Assembly (NCBI GenBank): GCA_949927585.1
Contig: CATLFA010000004.1
Span: forward strand, 23,364 to 87,363
Origin: an uncultured Clostridiaceae bacterium
GTDB lineage: Bacteria; Bacillota; Clostridia; TANB77; CAG-508
Length of the DNA: 64,000 nt
Direction of reading: 5' to 3'
Below the pieces are notes generated by a model. The model was not told where the DNA came from. It saw nothing but the letters and a program-made list of their open reading frames with translations, and did no database searches. The stretch's first letter is position 1; each line of letters opens with the position of its first letter. The position numbers were made by a program, and so were the translations under genes. Positions 17,968 through 28,051 of this stretch are shown in pieces.

Positions 17968-18090
17968 ACCTTATGTGTTTTTGTATATATTAAAATCAAA
18001 ATTGAATCCCGACAGTCCTTCTAAGGTTATTGAATACCCCTTGTCTTGGACGTTTCGATTTTTATTTTAATATATACAAACACATAAGGT
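17968..18090. repeat. Long hairpin element, copy B
   Basis: Arms ACCTTATGTGTTTTTGTATA and TATACAAACACATAAGGT are almost perfectly complementary over about 35 bases. The core has ATCCCGACAGTCC and GAATACCCCTTGTCTTGGA, shared with copy C. It lies between the PBP1 gene end and the cysS start. An R1-type repeat follows at 18120-18148, and another precedes at 17889-17921. Confidence 0.8.
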
Positions 18091-18171
18091 AGATTATTTT
18101 AAGTAATTCATTCGAAGTGCAAGTCGCCGAAGGCTGCGCTCCCTACAATTCTTTACATTTATCTATTATTT

Positions 18172-20805
18172 TTAATTAACTGTTGTATTATTAGTGTTAT
18201 TCTCTGTATTTGTATCAACTGTGTTTTCTGGTAGTTCTTCTTCGTTTTGTGGTTTGTTTTTCTTTTTATTTACAGTTATTGTTATTGTTGTTCCTTCTTC
18301 CACTTTTGTTTTTTCTTCTTTGCTTTGTTTTAGTACTATTCCGTCATCTTTATTTTTATTTTCTTCATATACTATTTCTACTTTTAATCCTTTTGCCTCT
18401 AATGCTTTTTTAGCATCTGCTAATTTTTTTCCTATTACATTTGGAACTTCTACTTCTTTCTTTTCTGGTGCTTTATGAACATCGCAATTTTCTGTTGGTA
18501 CATTATATTTGTCTCCTGCATTTGTTGTCCATAATGATGTATTTTCTTTTGCAGGTTTTGTTAAAAATGTTTTTTCTTCAACTTCTTTACAATATTCATT
18601 AGCTATTTTACCTGTTTCTTTACATATTTTTAATTTTTGATGTCCTTCACATGCTCCTGGAACTGTTCCTTTTACAAAATATTCTGTTTCTGTTCTTGCA
18701 CAACTTTCGGTTGCAACACAACCTGAGTCTAAACATATTTTAGCTGTTACAACTCCTGCTGGTTTTGTGAAACGTTTACTTGGAAGATTTGTATGAACAC
18801 TTCTCATAACATTTCCCCAAATAGTTGCTGCTGCATTTCCGCTTATTCCTTGTGGTCTTTCTTGATTATCAAATCCAAACCAAGTAGCGGCTGCATAATA
18901 TGGTGTTATTCCACATAACCATCTGTCTTTGTATTTATCTGTTGAACCTGTTTTTGCTCCAACTTCCATTCCTTTTATCCAACAAGTTGTAGCTGTTCCT
19001 CCTGCTCCAGTTACTGGTGCTGTTAAAATCTCTTTTAATACATATGCATTTTCTGTACTCATAATTCGTTTTGTATCTTGTTTTGCTTCTAATACAACAT
19101 TTCCTTCTGAATCTTCTACTTTAGTATAGAATGTTGGCTCTATATATACACCATCATTTGCTACCATTGCGTATGCTGATGCCATTTCAAGTGGTGTTGC
19201 ACTTGTTGCTCCTAACGCAAACGAAGCTCCTATATCATCATCTGATATTCTTTTAAAATTCATGTTTCTTAAAAATTCTGCGCCTTTACTTGGGCCTAAA
19301 TCTAAAAGTATTTTAATATTAACAATATTTGAAGAATGTTCAATTGCGTGTCTTACAGTAAGAAGTCCATTGAATCCTCCTGAGTTATGTGGATTATATC
19401 CTCCTTTAAATACTGTTGCTGAGTCATCATATACTGTTGCTGCTGTTATAGTTCCTGCTTCTAATGCTGGTGCTACAACACCTATTGGTTTTATTGATGA
19501 ACCTGGTTGTTTGTTGCTAGTTGTTGCTCTATTTATTCCTGCTGCATTTGAATCTGTTCCTAAGCCACCCATACATCCTACTACATAACCAGTAGTTGGC
19601 TCTATTATAACCATAGCAGATTGTGTATGACCTTCATTTAATAATTTTCCATTTTTGTCTTTTTCTTTTCCATTTACTATATATCTATCTTTTACATATT
19701 CTGCTTCCATTATTTGTTGTATTGAAGTTATTTGTGTTGAGTGTATAATATATCCATTATTTCTAATAGCTAATTCTGCTGCATCTCTTTTTAAACCTTT
19801 TTCTTCCATTAATTGACTTATTGCTTGTTCTATTGCTGCTGCTGTATGATATGAGTATGAAGTCGCACCTGTTACCATTCTTCCTTCTTTAAAGGCTAAA
19901 CCTGTTTCAACTTCAGCTACTGCTGCATTATATGCTTCTTCTGTTAATTCGTATTCTAAATTAGGAGCTTCTTCCTTAAATTTAGCTAAAACTACTTTAG
20001 TTTTATTTTTTATTTTATCTATATCTTTTTGTTCTGTACTAAATGCTTTGTATGCATTAGGTGATGGATTTATCGCTACTAAAAAGGCTGACTCTGCAAG
20101 TGATAACTGACTGACATCTTTATCAAAATAATATTGTGATGCTGCACCAACTCCATAATATGTTCCACCCATTAATATTAAGTTTAAATATGATTCTAAT
20201 ATTTCGTTTTTAGATAGTACCTTTTCTGTATTACGTGCACGAGCCATTTCTCTTATTTTTCTTTGAATTCCACCTAATCCTGAACTTTCATTATCTTCAA
20301 ATGAATTTTTTATTAATTGTTGTGTTATTGTACTTCCACCATATGAAGAACTACCTTTTCCAAATATAAAACCAACTGTAGCTCCAATTGTTCTTTTTAT
20401 GTCTATTCCTTTATGAGAATAAAATCTCTCATCTTCTAATGCAACAAACATTTTTGGTAAATATTCTGGCATTTCTTCTAAGGTTACTAATTTTCTATTT
20501 TCGTCCCCTCTTATTATTGCAAGTACATTTCCTTCTGCATCTACAACTTGACTATTTCCATTTTCAACATGTACTTCTTTTGGGTCTACTTTATATTTGT
20601 CACTTGAAAATATACCTATTACTACTGCAACTAATATAGTAGCTGCTATTACTCCAAAAATAATAAGTCCAAGTAATACTTTCTTTAAGATTTTTCTACT
20701 TTTTTTATTCTTTTTATTTACTTTTTTTGTTTCATATTTTTTTGTTTTTTCTACTTCATTTTTTCCTTTTTTAGTTGTTCTTTTTTTCTTATTATTTGTA
20801 CCCAT
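18172..20805 (-). CDS. Class A penicillin-binding protein with PASTA domain
   Basis: A bifunctional peptidoglycan glycosyltransferase/transpeptidase. ATG at 20805 is chosen because AAGGAGG sits 6 bases upstream. It has a basic cytoplasmic tail, one TM helix (about residues 43-66), GT51 motifs EDERFYSHKGIDIKR and GGSTITQQLIKN, and transpeptidase motifs SSIKP, SSN and KTGST. A Cys-rich segment (about residues 700-770) is followed by one PASTA domain VPNVIGKKLADAKKALEAKG and an Asn/Thr-rich tail. 877 residues, intact. CGG triplets occur only out of frame (GAC GGA, AGC GGA). PASTA domains usually sense muropeptides or stabilise septal localisation. Confidence 0.93.
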   Translation of the reverse strand: MGTNNKKKRTTKKGKNEVEKTKKYETKKVNKKNKKSRKILKKVLLGLIIFGVIAATILVAVVIGIFSSDKYKVDPKEVHVENGNSQVVDAEGNVLAIIRGDENRKLVTLEEMPEYLPKMFVALEDERFYSHKGIDIKRTIGATVGFIFGKGSSSYGGSTITQQLIKNSFEDNESSGLGGIQRKIREMARARNTEKVLSKNEILESYLNLILMGGTYYGVGAASQYYFDKDVSQLSLAESAFLVAINPSPNAYKAFSTEQKDIDKIKNKTKVVLAKFKEEAPNLEYELTEEAYNAAVAEVETGLAFKEGRMVTGATSYSYHTAAAIEQAISQLMEEKGLKRDAAELAIRNNGYIIHSTQITSIQQIMEAEYVKDRYIVNGKEKDKNGKLLNEGHTQSAMVIIEPTTGYVVGCMGGLGTDSNAAGINRATTSNKQPGSSIKPIGVVAPALEAGTITAATVYDDSATVFKGGYNPHNSGGFNGLLTVRHAIEHSSNIVNIKILLDLGPSKGAEFLRNMNFKRISDDDIGASFALGATSATPLEMASAYAMVANDGVYIEPTFYTKVEDSEGNVVLEAKQDTKRIMSTENAYVLKEILTAPVTGAGGTATTCWIKGMEVGAKTGSTDKYKDRWLCGITPYYAAATWFGFDNQERPQGISGNAAATIWGNVMRSVHTNLPSKRFTKPAGVVTAKICLDSGCVATESCARTETEYFVKGTVPGACEGHQKLKICKETGKIANEYCKEVEEKTFLTKPAKENTSLWTTNAGDKYNVPTENCDVHKAPEKKEVEVPNVIGKKLADAKKALEAKGLKVEIVYEENKNKDDGIVLKQSKEEKTKVEEGTTITITVNKKKNKPQNEEELPENTVDTNTENNTNNTTVN

Positions 20806-20900
20806 TTTATTCCTCCTTAGCACAAAATTTTATATGTTACATTATATTATATATTAGTTAAAATTAAAAGGTTTTTTAAGAAAATTTTAAGAAAAAAATA

Positions 20901-20937
20901 AAAAATGCTAGGCTATTTTTTAGCCTAGCATTTTTTA
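20901..20937. terminator. rny terminator
   Basis: Stem AAAAAATGCTAGGCTA / TAGCCTAGCATTTTTT, at the 3' end of the rny gene and upstream of the PBP1 start; could act in both directions. Confidence 0.8.
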
Positions 20938-20947
20938 TTCTTGTTTT

Positions 20948-22489
20948 TTATTTGGCGTAATCTACTACTCTTGTTTCTCTTATTACATTTACTTTTATTT
21001 GTCCTGGGTAATCCATTTCGCCTTCTACTTTTTTAGCTATGTCTCTTGCCATTAATGTCATTTCACTATCTGTTATTTTATCTGGTTTTACTATTATTCT
21101 TATTTCTCTACCAGCTTGTATTGCAAAAGATTTGTCTACTCCTTCAAATGAGTCTGCAATTTCTTCTAGTTGTTGTAATCTTTTAATGTATGCTTCTAAA
21201 GTTTCTCTTCTTGCTCCTGGTCTTGATGCTGAAATTGCATCTGCTGCTTGTACAAGTATAGCTTCTATTGTTTGTGGTTCTACATCTCCATGATGAGCTT
21301 CTACTGCATTTATTACTATTTCATTTTCTTTATATTTTCTTAGAATATCTACACCTATTTCAACATGTGTTCCTTCCATATCATGATCTAATGCTTTTCC
21401 TATATCATGTAATAGTCCTGCTCTTCTTGCAACTTTAGGGTCTAAACCTAATTCTTCTGCCATTATTCTAGCTAAGTTTGAGACTTCTACTGAATGATTT
21501 AATACATTTTGACCATAGCTTGTCCTATATTTTAGCTTTCCTAATAGTTTTATTATGTCTGGATGAAGCCCTACAACTCCTGCTTCCATAGCTGCTCTTT
21601 CGCCTTCTTCTTTAATTGTTTGCTCTAGTTCTTCTCTTGATTTTTCAACCATTTCTTCTATTTTAGCTGGATGAATTCTTCCATCATTTATTAGTTTTTC
21701 TAGTGCCATTTTTGCAATTTCTCTTCTTAATGGGTCAAACCCTGAGATTACTACTGCTTCTGGTGTATCATCTATTATTAGGTCTATTCCAGTTAAGGTT
21801 TCTAGTGTTTTTATATTTCTTCCTTCTCTACCAATAATTCTTCCTTTCATATCGTCATTTGGAAGTGATACTATTGATACTGTTGTTTCAGATGTATGAT
21901 CTGCTGCACATTTTTGAATAGCATAACCTATAATTTCTTTTGCGCTCTTATCTGCTGTTTCTTTTGCTTTTTGTTCCATTTCTTTTAATAGGTTTGCTTT
22001 TTCAACTGTTATTTGTTTTTCCATTTCTGATAAAAGCCATTTTTTTGCTTCTTCTTGAGATAATCTTGAAATTCTTTGTAGCTCTTCCATTCCTTTTTCT
22101 TTTAATTCATCTAATTCTCTATTTTTTACTTCATTTTGTTCCATTTTTAATTGTAAATCTTTTTCTTTTCTTTCTAACATATTAATTTTGTTTTCTAAGT
22201 TTTCTTCTTTTTGAATTAAACGATTTTCTTGTCTTTGTACTTCGCCTCTTCTTTCTCTAATCTCTTGATCTAGCTCTTTTCTAGAAGACATTATTTCTTC
22301 TTGTGCTTTATAAATTTCCTCTTTCCTTCTATTTTCTGCCTCTTTATTTGCTAGTTCTATTATTCTTTTAGCTTCATTTTCTGCACTTTTCATTTTAGAT
22401 TCAGCTATTTTTTTTCTAATAAATACACCTACAAATGTAAATATTACTGCTGAGATTAGAAATATGGCGATATTAATTATGATATCCAT
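20948..22489 (-). CDS. rny: Ribonuclease Y
   Basis: RNase Y is the membrane-bound endoribonuclease that initiates mRNA decay in many Firmicutes. The 513-residue protein has an N-terminal TM helix, a long coiled coil (about residues 30-200), a KH domain ([19 protein letters not shown]), and an HD domain with [12 protein letters not shown] and [10 protein letters not shown]. Length matches the family. Intact, with no in-frame CGG. Confidence 0.97.
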   Translation of the reverse strand: MDIIINIAIFLISAVIFTFVGVFIRKKIAESKMKSAENEAKRIIELANKEAENRRKEEIYKAQEEIMSSRKELDQEIRERRGEVQRQENRLIQKEENLENKINMLERKEKDLQLKMEQNEVKNRELDELKEKGMEELQRISRLSQEEAKKWLLSEMEKQITVEKANLLKEMEQKAKETADKSAKEIIGYAIQKCAADHTSETTVSIVSLPNDDMKGRIIGREGRNIKTLETLTGIDLIIDDTPEAVVISGFDPLRREIAKMALEKLINDGRIHPAKIEEMVEKSREELEQTIKEEGERAAMEAGVVGLHPDIIKLLGKLKYRTSYGQNVLNHSVEVSNLARIMAEELGLDPKVARRAGLLHDIGKALDHDMEGTHVEIGVDILRKYKENEIVINAVEAHHGDVEPQTIEAILVQAADAISASRPGARRETLEAYIKRLQQLEEIADSFEGVDKSFAIQAGREIRIIVKPDKITDSEMTLMARDIAKKVEGEMDYPGQIKVNVIRETRVVDYAK

Positions 22490-22662
22490 AATTTACACCT
22501 CTTTCTTATTTAATTTTCAATGTACATAAATATATAATATATGTTTTTTTATTTTTTAAAATATATTTTTGTCTCCTAGTATATTTTATATGTATTATTG
22601 GAAAGTGTCAAGGGGTTATTGGAAATTTAATCAATAATGAATAGTGAATAATGAATAATTAG

Positions 22663-22706
22663 AAAAAATAAATCAATTTAGCGTACGCTAAATTGATTTA
22701 TTTTTT
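22663..22706. terminator. xerD terminator
   Basis: Near-perfect palindrome AAATAAATCAATTTAGC / GCTAAATTGATTTATTT with T-run. Just beyond it a short AATGAATAGTGAATAATGAA repeat occurs at about 22635-22657. Confidence 0.85.
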
Positions 22707-23588
22707 CTATGCTCTTGGGTGAGCATTTTTATATACACTTTTTAAACCATCATTTTGGAATTGCATATATACTTGTGTTGAAGATATGTCTGAATGACCT
22801 AACATTGTTTGTATTGCTTTTAGGTCTGCTCCATTTTGTAAAAGATGTGTTGCAAATGAATGTCTTAATACGTGTGGTGTTATATCTTTTGTAATATGAG
22901 CTTGTTCTTTATAGAATTTAACTATTTTCCAGAAACCTTGTCTTGTTAATCTTTGACCATTTATATTAACGAATAATGCTGATACACTTTCATCTCTGAT
23001 TAATACTGGTCTTGCTTCTTCTGCATATTCTTTTAAAGCTTTTAAAGACATTGTTCCTAAAGGAATATTTCTTTCTTTAGAACCTGTTTTACATACTACA
23101 TATCCTTCTTCTAAGTTTACATCTTCTATATTTAGAGATATTATTTCTGTTACTCTCATTCCAGTAGCATATGCAAATTCTAACATTGCTTTATCTCTAG
23201 TCCCTTTTAAATCTATATCTTTTGGTTGTTCTAATAATAATTCAACCTCTTGTGCTGTTAATACACTTGGTGTTCTTTTTTCAACTTTTGGTGATTGAAT
23301 ATTATTTGTTGGATCTACTTTTACCTTTTTATTTTTTACTAAAAATTGATAAAAAGATCTTATTGATGCTAAATGTCTTGATACTGTTGAAGATTTTTTT
23401 CCTACTTCTTGTAAATGTTGTAGATAATCTTTAATATCTTGTTCATCTAGTTTTGCATAGTTCATATTACCTTCTTCTACATATTTGGTAAAATACACAA
23501 TATCTCTTCTGTAAGATTGTAAAGTATTATCTGATACTTTCTTATCATTTTGAAGAAATTCCAAAAAAAGTTTAACTTGTTTTTCCAT
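22707..23588 (-). CDS. xerD: Tyrosine recombinase XerD
   Basis: XerD resolves chromosome dimers at dif with XerC. The 293-residue protein has an N-terminal SAM-like DNA-binding domain and a catalytic domain with Arg in YATGMRVTEI, HVLRHSFATHL (His-x-x-Arg), GHSDISSTQVY (His and catalytic Tyr). Length is normal. The neighbour spoIIM is beside xerD in other spore formers, which favours XerD over phage integrase. No attachment site was seen nearby. Intact. Confidence 0.93.
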   Translation of the reverse strand: MEKQVKLFLEFLQNDKKVSDNTLQSYRRDIVYFTKYVEEGNMNYAKLDEQDIKDYLQHLQEVGKKSSTVSRHLASIRSFYQFLVKNKKVKVDPTNNIQSPKVEKRTPSVLTAQEVELLLEQPKDIDLKGTRDKAMLEFAYATGMRVTEIISLNIEDVNLEEGYVVCKTGSKERNIPLGTMSLKALKEYAEEARPVLIRDESVSALFVNINGQRLTRQGFWKIVKFYKEQAHITKDITPHVLRHSFATHLLQNGADLKAIQTMLGHSDISSTQVYMQFQNDGLKSVYKNAHPRA

Positions 23589-23699
23589 TATTTAGCTCCC
23601 CTATCCTATATATTTTTTAACTTACGTAAACTGTATATGTTATATCAAATTAGTTTGGAATTGTAAAGAGTTTTTTGTAAATTTTTTTATTTTTTATTT

Positions 23700-24347
23700 T
23701 TACACAAACATTCTTATACATAAAGAAACTATATTACTAGAAGCATAAACTTCTACAAATGATGCTACTACCAATAAAATTGCTATAAAAGCAGAAAATA
23801 TTGTATGCCTTAATATCTCAACTTTTATATTTTCTTTTCTCTTGTCTTTTATAATAGATTTATATAATTTCATTCCACTTACCCCAAGTGCTAATATACA
23901 TGGTATATATATTATATTTTGTAATAATAAAGATGCTATGCAAAACCAAGTTCCTTTAAACATCGGAAAGGTTATCATAATTGAAGATATTGTATATCCT
24001 AAACTAAATCCTCTTATTCCTATAATTAAATATACAATTGGTATTCCTACTACAGTTGAACCTATAAACCATAATGTTATTGCTAGTAATAAATTACTTA
24101 CTATGGAACTTCTTAATAAACTAGCTGAGTCTATTTCATAATTTGTGTTTAAAGCTTGTGTAAATGATTTTATATACTCATTAGTTTGATTTTGTTGTTC
24201 TTCACTTATGTTGTTTATAAATGTAACACCAATAATTATTCCTATTAAAAATATTAGTGATACTATTAAATATTCTTTTATATTTTTCTTGAAATGTTCC
24301 TTAACTATTGCAAGTATTTTAGAACCATTTTTCTCTTGTTTTCTCAT
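23700..24347 (-). CDS. spoIIM: Stage II sporulation protein M
   Basis: SpoIIM is a polytopic membrane protein of the DMP complex that degrades septal peptidoglycan during engulfment. The 215-residue product has an N-terminal basic segment, a first helix IIGVTFINN region preceded by LIVSLIFLIG, and several more hydrophobic segments including GIRGFSLGYTISSIMI, a region typical of the family. Its presence implies that the organism belongs to a spore-forming lineage. Adjacent to xerD as in Bacillus. Intact. Confidence 0.88.
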   Translation of the reverse strand: MRKQEKNGSKILAIVKEHFKKNIKEYLIVSLIFLIGIIIGVTFINNISEEQQNQTNEYIKSFTQALNTNYEIDSASLLRSSIVSNLLLAITLWFIGSTVVGIPIVYLIIGIRGFSLGYTISSIMITFPMFKGTWFCIASLLLQNIIYIPCILALGVSGMKLYKSIIKDKRKENIKVEILRHTIFSAFIAILLVVASFVEVYASSNIVSLCIRMFV

Positions 24348-24415
24348 AAACTTTCTCCTTTCGCAGTTTCTACATAATGTGTATTCTATAAAGAAAGTTT
24401 TTAGAACAAAAATTA

Positions 24416-24486
24416 TGAAAGAATTAGGACATGTTAAAAATTTTCTTCTAATAAGTAAACTTTTTTTACATGTTCTAACTCTTTCT
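24416..24486. terminator. Long hairpin, probable terminator
   Basis: Arms GAAAGAATTAGGACATGTTA and ACATGTTCTAACTCTTTC pair over about 18 bases around an AT-rich loop. It lies between the PHP-domain gene's stop and spoIIM's start. Confidence 0.6.
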
Positions 24487-25673
24487 TATTTTACTTTACC
24501 GTAAACTCCTCCACCGCCTACTTCTATTTTGGCGTGGCCTGTTCTTGCTTCTTCTATTTTATTTGCTATTTTTTCTCCTACTACTGCTTCTATGTCATCT
24601 TTTGATAGTTTGTGTAATATTGTCATTTCAGTTCCAAATTTATTTAGTAATTTTTCTATTACTTTTGCTCCTACTCCTGGTATAAAACCTAGTGGTACTT
24701 GGTATATATAGGGTGGCCTTGTTTTTGGGCTTTTTGTTTCTTTTTTATCTTTTATTAGTTCTATTCTGTCAAATACTCCAAAGGTTACTTTTTCACTTTC
24801 ACATTTTGGGCATATACTTACTGGCTCTTTTGTTTCTATTGTATTTTCGCAATTGTCACAATATGTTCTATGGTATTTTCCTAGCTTTGGGTCTAAACCA
24901 TAGTTTGCTACTACTTTTCTTCCTTCTTCATTTTTTAGTGCTTTTACTACTTCTTTGAATGATATATCTTCTACTTGCAACTTGTTGTATTCTCTTGCTA
25001 TTTTTGGTAGTGAGTGTGCATCTGAATTTGTCACAAATGTTTTTGTTTCTAATTCTGATATTGTGTCTGCTAAAAATGTATCTGAGCTTAAGCCTAGTTC
25101 TATTGCAAATATTTTATTGAATTTTTCTTTGAATATCTCTTTTAAGCTATCTACACAGTTTCCATAGTAACTTTTGTGTGGTGTGAATACATGAGCTGGT
25201 ATTAGTACTCCATTATATTTTTCTACTATGTCTATTAATTCATATCCTGACAAATCTGACCTTTGTGTACTTAATGTTATATTTTTTATATGGTGGCTCA
25301 TTTCTTCTGAAAAGCCTTTTATGTCTTTTAAGTGTGGGAAGAAGCATACATTATGTGCTGCGCCTTTGTGTCCATTTCTTCCTATTTCTGAGGTTTCTAC
25401 TTCACTTCCTAATAATATACACACTTTATCTTTATATATTATTCCTCCCTCTTCTATTTCATAGGCTTCACCTGTTTTTAAAAAGTTTTCTATATCTTCT
25501 ATTACATATGGTGATGCACAATCTATAATTCCACATATTTGTATACCTTTTCTGTCATAGCATTCCTTTGCTATGTTTGCAAAGTTTAAAGACCTTGCCG
25601 CTGTTATTTTTATTGGTTTTCCCTTTTCACTTCTTCCTATGTGTATGTGTAAATCTGCAAATACTTCGTTCAT
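24486..25673 (-). CDS. PHP-domain protein, endonuclease Q-like
   Basis: A 395-residue protein of the family related to archaeal endonuclease Q, which nicks DNA 5' of deaminated bases. The PHP metal site starts at ADLHIHIGRS; further segments include GSEVETSE, PAHVFTPH and TNSDAHSL. A zinc-ribbon-like CDNCENT...CPKCE follows around residue 270. The C-terminus carries a helix-hairpin-helix segment GFIPGVGAKVIEKLL. The domain order fits EndoQ-type repair nucleases in some Firmicutes. It ends in GGGGVYGKVK. Intact; the downstream partner in the operon is an unknown gene 8 bases upstream. Confidence 0.78.
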   Translation of the reverse strand: MNEVFADLHIHIGRSEKGKPIKITAARSLNFANIAKECYDRKGIQICGIIDCASPYVIEDIENFLKTGEAYEIEEGGIIYKDKVCILLGSEVETSEIGRNGHKGAAHNVCFFPHLKDIKGFSEEMSHHIKNITLSTQRSDLSGYELIDIVEKYNGVLIPAHVFTPHKSYYGNCVDSLKEIFKEKFNKIFAIELGLSSDTFLADTISELETKTFVTNSDAHSLPKIAREYNKLQVEDISFKEVVKALKNEEGRKVVANYGLDPKLGKYHRTYCDNCENTIETKEPVSICPKCESEKVTFGVFDRIELIKDKKETKSPKTRPPYIYQVPLGFIPGVGAKVIEKLLNKFGTEMTILHKLSKDDIEAVVGEKIANKIEEARTGHAKIEVGGGGVYGKVK

Positions 25674-25681
25674 GTTTTCTC

Positions 25682-26437
25682 CTAACTTCTTTTTAATACT
25701 ATTGTTTCTATTTCTTCTGGTTTTATTTTTATATTTATAGGTCCTTCGTCTATTTTATCTTCTTGCTTATTTTTTAATTCTTCTAAAGCTTTTTTTATAT
25801 CAAGTTCAGAGTTATATGCATTTACCATTGCTATTTTGGTTGTTCTAGAAGTATTTATTAATTTTGATAAATATTCCATACTTCTGTGTAAGCCAATATG
25901 TACTCTTTGTATTTCTTCTATGAATTTATTAAATTTATCTAAATATATATTTTGTTTATTTTTCAAATTTCTATATTCTAATAATAGTAAAGCTTCATCT
26001 GGGTTAAAAGCCATTCTATCAAATCTATCTAAAAGCATTCCTCCAAAATGGTCTACAAGTTCTAATATATCACTTTCTTTTTCTCTTTTTGTGCTTCCTG
26101 TATACCTATTAACTTCTTCACATATTTTACAAAATCTTTTTTCAAAACCTAAACGTTCTAAATAGTTAGCTCCATCTTTAGCATATTGTTTTACTCTTGA
26201 AATATCTGTAAAATTCATTGGCTTTTTACAATTACATAAAAGGCATGCTGTTAGTACTATGTTTTCATCTACTTCTTTAATTTCCATTATATCTATAAAT
26301 AACTTTGCAAGTTCTGTTTTTAATATAACAGATTTATCGAAGAATACTTGTCCTTTTTTCTCTAAATAATACATAATTTCCATTTTTCGAATCCAATCTT
26401 CTTCTTTTAAAATATAGTTTGCAAATGTCTCTTCCAT
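25682..26437 (-). CDS. Unknown conserved soluble protein
   Basis: A 251-residue protein with GGGGGA before the ATG. It has an aromatic N-terminal helix region, a Cys-containing segment ACLLCNCKKP near residue 65, a FCKICEEVNRYTG segment, and DHFGGMLLDRFDRMAFN. It looks helical, possibly HD-superfamily-like by its spacing of His/Asp, but I cannot confirm the catalytic residues. It ends 8 bases before the endonuclease Q-like gene, so the two are surely co-transcribed and a DNA-repair role is possible by association. Confidence 0.55.
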   Translation of the reverse strand: MEETFANYILKEEDWIRKMEIMYYLEKKGQVFFDKSVILKTELAKLFIDIMEIKEVDENIVLTACLLCNCKKPMNFTDISRVKQYAKDGANYLERLGFEKRFCKICEEVNRYTGSTKREKESDILELVDHFGGMLLDRFDRMAFNPDEALLLLEYRNLKNKQNIYLDKFNKFIEEIQRVHIGLHRSMEYLSKLINTSRTTKIAMVNAYNSELDIKKALEELKNKQEDKIDEGPINIKIKPEEIETIVLKRS

Positions 26438-26563
26438 AATATTTCCCCCAGATTAATTCATTTTTTTACATTATATTTCAAAAAAATCTGGTATTCAATA
26501 CTGTTATAGAAATGATAAATAAATGTAACAATGTTGTAATACATAAAATTCATTAATTTATTC

Positions 26564-26590
26564 GGGTCGCCGATGGCTGCGTCCCCTACA
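26564..26590. repeat. R1 repeat copy
   Basis: GGGTCGCCGATGGCTGCGTC followed by CCCTAC, downstream of tmcAL. Confidence 0.75.
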
Positions 26591-26596
26591 ATGTAT

Positions 26597-26630
26597 AAAA
26601 AAAGATTTAGAAAATTCTAAATCCTTTTTA
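26597..26630 (-). terminator. tmcAL terminator
   Basis: Stem AAAAGGATTTAGAATTTTCT with its complement and A/T runs, overlapping the tmcAL stop. Confidence 0.7.
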
Positions 26631-27860
26631 TACTATTACCATTTTATTTGTATAATCTAAATTTGCAGTTGAATTATATTCATAACCTAAAGTATATACA
26701 TTTGTTGCAAATATGTCTTTATCTAGCATTTCTTTTAAAGCTTTATTAAGATTTAATTCTTCAAACTTTTTGACAGATGTTATCATATTTATTCTTCTAT
26801 TTTCTTTACATATTTCTGATAACATTTCTCTACCATTTTTGTTAAAACCTAATACTCGTACATATGGTGTGACTTTTCTTGCATTTGCCATATCTTTTTT
26901 TGTTATTCCTAGTAATGCATATAATAAAATTCTTTGAATTCTGGTTTGTGTATATCTTTTAGATTTTACTATATCCATCAAATCTAGTATACTATTACAT
27001 GAGTCTGCTCCATTTTTTATTACATGCTCTAGTCCTTCTGTTACATCTGGTAATTCTGCTATTTCTGATATTGTCATTTTTCTTAAGTTATATAATATTT
27101 CTTTTTCAAATTTTAAAATATCTAAAACAAAACTTCCTTTTCTTATTTCTTCTTTTAAAAGCATATATGAACTAGTTGGAATTACTTTTCTTATTTCATC
27201 ATATTGTCCTCTTGAAACTAACTTTCTAATAGCTGTACTACTAGCAAATTCATCAACTATTTTCTCATCATTATAATATACTTTTTTTCTTTGTACTGAA
27301 AAAGGTCTCATACCACTTTTTAATTTTTTTAATGCTTTTAAATACTCTATTGCAAGAATATTGTTTGAACCTGATAATATATTTGCATATCTTTTTATAT
27401 CATTTAAATACATCATAAGTGCACTTTCTCTAGCTTTTGGATATGATACTCCTTTTCCTAATTCATGATTTAAAAGTGAAACATATTCTTTTGGTTCATT
27501 ATATAAAACATTTGCTATATTATTTAGTGCTGCAAAATCTGCTGTTTCTGTTCCAAAGCAAAGTGTATCTACTATTTTTAAGCTATCTAATATTTTTATT
27601 GCTCCCTCAGCAAAATTTTCTGCACTTGATATACTATATACTGTTGGTAGTTCTATTACAATATCTACTCCACTTTGTAATGCCATATCAGTTTTTATCC
27701 ATTTATTTACTAAAGAAGTATTTCCTCTTTGAGTAAAGTTACCTGAAATTACAGCAACTACATAATCTGCACCTGTTTGCTTTTTTGCTTCTTGTATTTG
27801 ATATAGATGTCCATTGTGAAATGGGTTATATTCTGCTATAATTCCTAAAACTCTTGCCAT
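26628..27860 (-). CDS. tmcAL: tRNA(Met) cytidine acetate ligase TmcAL
   Basis: TmcAL (YlbM) uses acetate and ATP to make N4-acetylcytidine at the wobble base of elongator tRNA-Met. The 410-residue protein begins with the nucleotidyltransferase-like motif GIIAEYNPFHNGHLYQI, followed by VISGNFTQRG and DIVIELPTVYSISSAENFAEG. The C-terminal half contains QRILLYALLGI, a family-typical helix. Length is normal. Intact, with no in-frame CGG. Confidence 0.93.
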   Translation of the reverse strand: MARVLGIIAEYNPFHNGHLYQIQEAKKQTGADYVVAVISGNFTQRGNTSLVNKWIKTDMALQSGVDIVIELPTVYSISSAENFAEGAIKILDSLKIVDTLCFGTETADFAALNNIANVLYNEPKEYVSLLNHELGKGVSYPKARESALMMYLNDIKRYANILSGSNNILAIEYLKALKKLKSGMRPFSVQRKKVYYNDEKIVDEFASSTAIRKLVSRGQYDEIRKVIPTSSYMLLKEEIRKGSFVLDILKFEKEILYNLRKMTISEIAELPDVTEGLEHVIKNGADSCNSILDLMDIVKSKRYTQTRIQRILLYALLGITKKDMANARKVTPYVRVLGFNKNGREMLSEICKENRRINMITSVKKFEELNLNKALKEMLDKDIFATNVYTLGYEYNSTANLDYTNKMVIV

Positions 27861-27949
27861 CAGGTTTACTCCTTTCTTTTAATAATTTACAATTTTATTG
27901 GATAAGCCATGCTTTCCCCTACATTTTATTTTTTTATTTCATAATATAC

Positions 27950-27978
27950 TTGTTCTTTTTTTTATACATTGGTATAAT
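27950..27978 (+). promoter_or_regulatory. Sigma-A type promoter for rnhA
   Basis: TTGTTC (27950-27955), 17-base spacer, TATAAT (27973-27978), about 73 bases upstream of the rnhA ATG. Confidence 0.6.
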
Positions 27979-28051
27979 ATCATAAAAATTATAAAATTAC
28001 AATTAAAATGACAAAAAGTTTAAAAATATTTATAAAGGAGGTAATTCATTT

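Noticed and set aside
16258..18090. Hairpin pair A/B as a CRISPR or attachment-site pair flanking cysS
   Set aside because: There is no spacer-repeat structure, and cysS is a core gene with no integrase next to it; a third copy elsewhere shows a dispersed element.
22707..23588. XerD-like gene as an integrase marking a mobile island
   Set aside because: Neighbourhood (spoIIM) and sequence fit the housekeeping XerD, and no attachment repeats were seen.
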